Part shown: in pieces, positions 5,063 to 6,366 of the stretch
Layout: the number at the start of each line of letters is the position of its first letter
How positions within the stretch are numbered: the stretch's first letter is position 1
Assembly (NCBI GenBank): GCA_947463665.1
Contig: CANHUD010000140.1
Span: 1 to 6,366, forward strand
Length of the DNA stretch: 6,366 nucleotides
Reading direction: 5' to 3'
DNA from: Sphingobacteriales bacterium
Lineage (GTDB): Bacteria > Bacteroidota > Bacteroidia > Chitinophagales > Chitinophagaceae
Program-made: the position numbers and the translations under genes
Notes under the pieces: generated by a model
The model's input: only the letters and a program-made list of their open reading frames with translations
What the model was told of the DNA's origin: nothing
The model's database searches: none

Positions 5063-6366
5063 ATGCGTTATCTGATTATCGTACTGGCAGTCTGTATGGC
5101 TGCCTGTAAAGGTTCTTCCTATACTTCCTTTACACAGGATCCTGTTGTCTATGCCCGGACGGTCAAGGAGCTGAACAACATAGTACTTGAGAATAATTTC
5201 GCGCCCATGGTGGCGGCCCGAAACTATGCCTATGCCAACATTGCCGCGTATGAGTGCATAGCTGCCGGCAACTCCGGATGGCAATCGCTGTCCGGACAGA
5301 TCGTTCATATGCCGGAAATGCCCAAACCTGCACCCGGACCGGCGATCGATCATTCACTTGCCGCACTATTGGCTTTCGTCAAAGTAGGCAATGCCGTCAC
5401 CTTCCCCGAGGGCAGTATGTTGGAGTACTACGAGAGATTGCTAAACAAAGCGGATAGTATGGGGATACCATCGTCCAGGCTGAATGCTACCCGTGCCTTT
5501 GCCGATAGTGTAGCCTCAGCCATACTACTCTGGAGTAAAGGAGACCATTACGCGGCAACCCGCGGATCCTCCCGCTTTCCCATAGATGAAACTCCCGGAA
5601 GATGGGTGCCTACTCCGCCGATGTATGCCACGGCACTCGAGCCTCACTGGAAGGATATCCGCCCCATGGTGCTCGACAGTGCTGCCCAGTTCCGCTGCCC
5701 GCCTCCACCGGTGTTTAATATGAAAAACCGGAACAGCGTCTATTACCAGGCACTAATGGAAGTGAAGAATACGGGGGACAGCCTGAACGATGAACAGAAA
5801 CACATTGCGGAATTCTGGGACGATAATCCGTTCAAAATGAATGTAACCGGACATGTAATGTATGCGACCAAGAAATTCTCGCCGGCCGGTCACTGGATGA
5901 ACATCGTAGGAATCGCGGCCCAGCGGGCCAGGGCCGATCTGCCTACTACCATCGCTGCCTATGCCCAGACATCCATTGCTCTGTTCGATGGCTTTATCAG
6001 TTGCTGGAACGAAAAATATGCAAGCAATTACATTCGTCCTGAAACGGTTATCAACCAGGAGGTTGATGCCAACTGGCAGCCATATATACAAACACCGCCT
6101 TTCCCCTCTTATGTGAGCGGGCACTCCACCATCTCAGCTGCCGCAGCAGAAGTAATGACTAACTATTTTGGTGAGCTATCCTTTAAGGATACATCTTCTG
6201 TGGAATTTGGCATAGATGCACGTTCTTTCCGGTCGTTCCGGGAAGCGGCACAGGAGGCCAGTATATCCCGACTTTACGGGGGTATACATTACCGCTTCGA
6301 TCTTGATGAAGGGAATGTACTGGGAAAACGCGTCGGTGACTTGGTTTGGCGTCGATTGAGGCTGCA
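5063..6366 (+). CDS. Vanadium-dependent haloperoxidase / PAP2-superfamily lipoprotein, 3' end cut by window
   Basis: The frame is open from the ATG at 5063 to the window edge (434 codons plus two bases, no stop). The protein belongs to the vanadium haloperoxidase / PAP2 acid phosphatase superfamily. All three vanadate/phosphate-site motifs are visible: Lys318-x6-Arg325-Pro, Ser352-Gly353-His354 in FPSYVSGHST, and Arg403-x5-His409 in SRLYGGIHYRFD. The K-to-R spacing of 7 and the R-to-H spacing of 6 equal those of the fungal chloroperoxidase (K353/R360, R490/H496). The helical N-terminal half (about 35-220) matches the bacterial haloperoxidase layout rather than the short PAP2 phosphatases. MRYLIIVLAVCMAAC-K is a lipoprotein signal with Cys15 as the lipidated residue, so the protein should be anchored in the periplasm or at the cell surface. 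The last motif is close to the window edge, so little is probably missing. Haloperoxidase versus phosphatase activity cannot be settled from sequence. Coding DNA is GC-richer here than in the left half of the window. Confidence 0.9.
   Translation, partial: MRYLIIVLAVCMAACKGSSYTSFTQDPVVYARTVKELNNIVLENNFAPMVAARNYAYANIAAYECIAAGNSGWQSLSGQIVHMPEMPKPAPGPAIDHSLAALLAFVKVGNAVTFPEGSMLEYYERLLNKADSMGIPSSRLNATRAFADSVASAILLWSKGDHYAATRGSSRFPIDETPGRWVPTPPMYATALEPHWKDIRPMVLDSAAQFRCPPPPVFNMKNRNSVYYQALMEVKNTGDSLNDEQKHIAEFWDDNPFKMNVTGHVMYATKKFSPAGHWMNIVGIAAQRARADLPTTIAAYAQTSIALFDGFISCWNEKYASNYIRPETVINQEVDANWQPYIQTPPFPSYVSGHSTISAAAAEVMTNYFGELSFKDTSSVEFGIDARSFRSFREAAQEASISRLYGGIHYRFDLDEGNVLGKRVGDLVWRRLRL

Noticed and set aside
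5030..5353. Open frames on the - strand opposite the haloperoxidase-like gene, also at 5163-5366 and 5753-6124
   Set aside because: They are antisense shadows with no recognisable domains; the + strand frame carries three ordered catalytic motifs and a lipoprotein signal.

Overview
The window looks like a piece of a Bacteroidota chromosome, most likely from the Chitinophagaceae or a nearby group. No start codon is preceded by a recognisable Shine-Dalgarno sequence. Several starts are instead preceded closely by the Bacteroidota -7 promoter element TAnnTTTG. The protein set also fits: a TsaB-ArsR-rhodanese cluster, RidA, and a vanadium-haloperoxidase-like lipoprotein. This placement is inference, because no 16S or other marker is present.

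Layout. (1) On the + strand, bases 1-2058 hold the 3' part of nadB (L-aspartate oxidase, NAD synthesis), which overlaps by 4 bp (ATGA) a complete LpxL/HtrB-type acyltransferase gene (lipid A acylation). (2) On the - strand, bases 3861 down to 2059 hold tsaB (tRNA t6A modification), a small ArsR-family regulator, and a two-domain rhodanese-like protein that lacks the catalytic cysteine in both domains. A strong terminator-like inverted repeat separates arsR from the rhodanese gene. The acyltransferase and rhodanese stop codons abut with no spacer (TGATCA). (3) On the + strand, bases 3952-6366 hold ridA (reactive enamine/imine deaminase), an unrecognised 187-residue membrane-anchored or exported protein, and a vanadium-dependent haloperoxidase / PAP2-superfamily lipoprotein that runs off the right edge.

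Function. Most of the window is housekeeping: NAD synthesis, lipid A, tRNA modification and metabolite damage control. The less ordinary items are the cysteine-less tandem rhodanese with its neighbouring ArsR regulator, the haloperoxidase-like lipoprotein with a complete vanadate-site signature, and the small unassigned protein before it. I see no mobile element, CRISPR array, RNA gene or toxin-antitoxin unit. No gene-free stretch exceeds about 100 bases. I found no convincing evidence of a wholly new multi-gene system.
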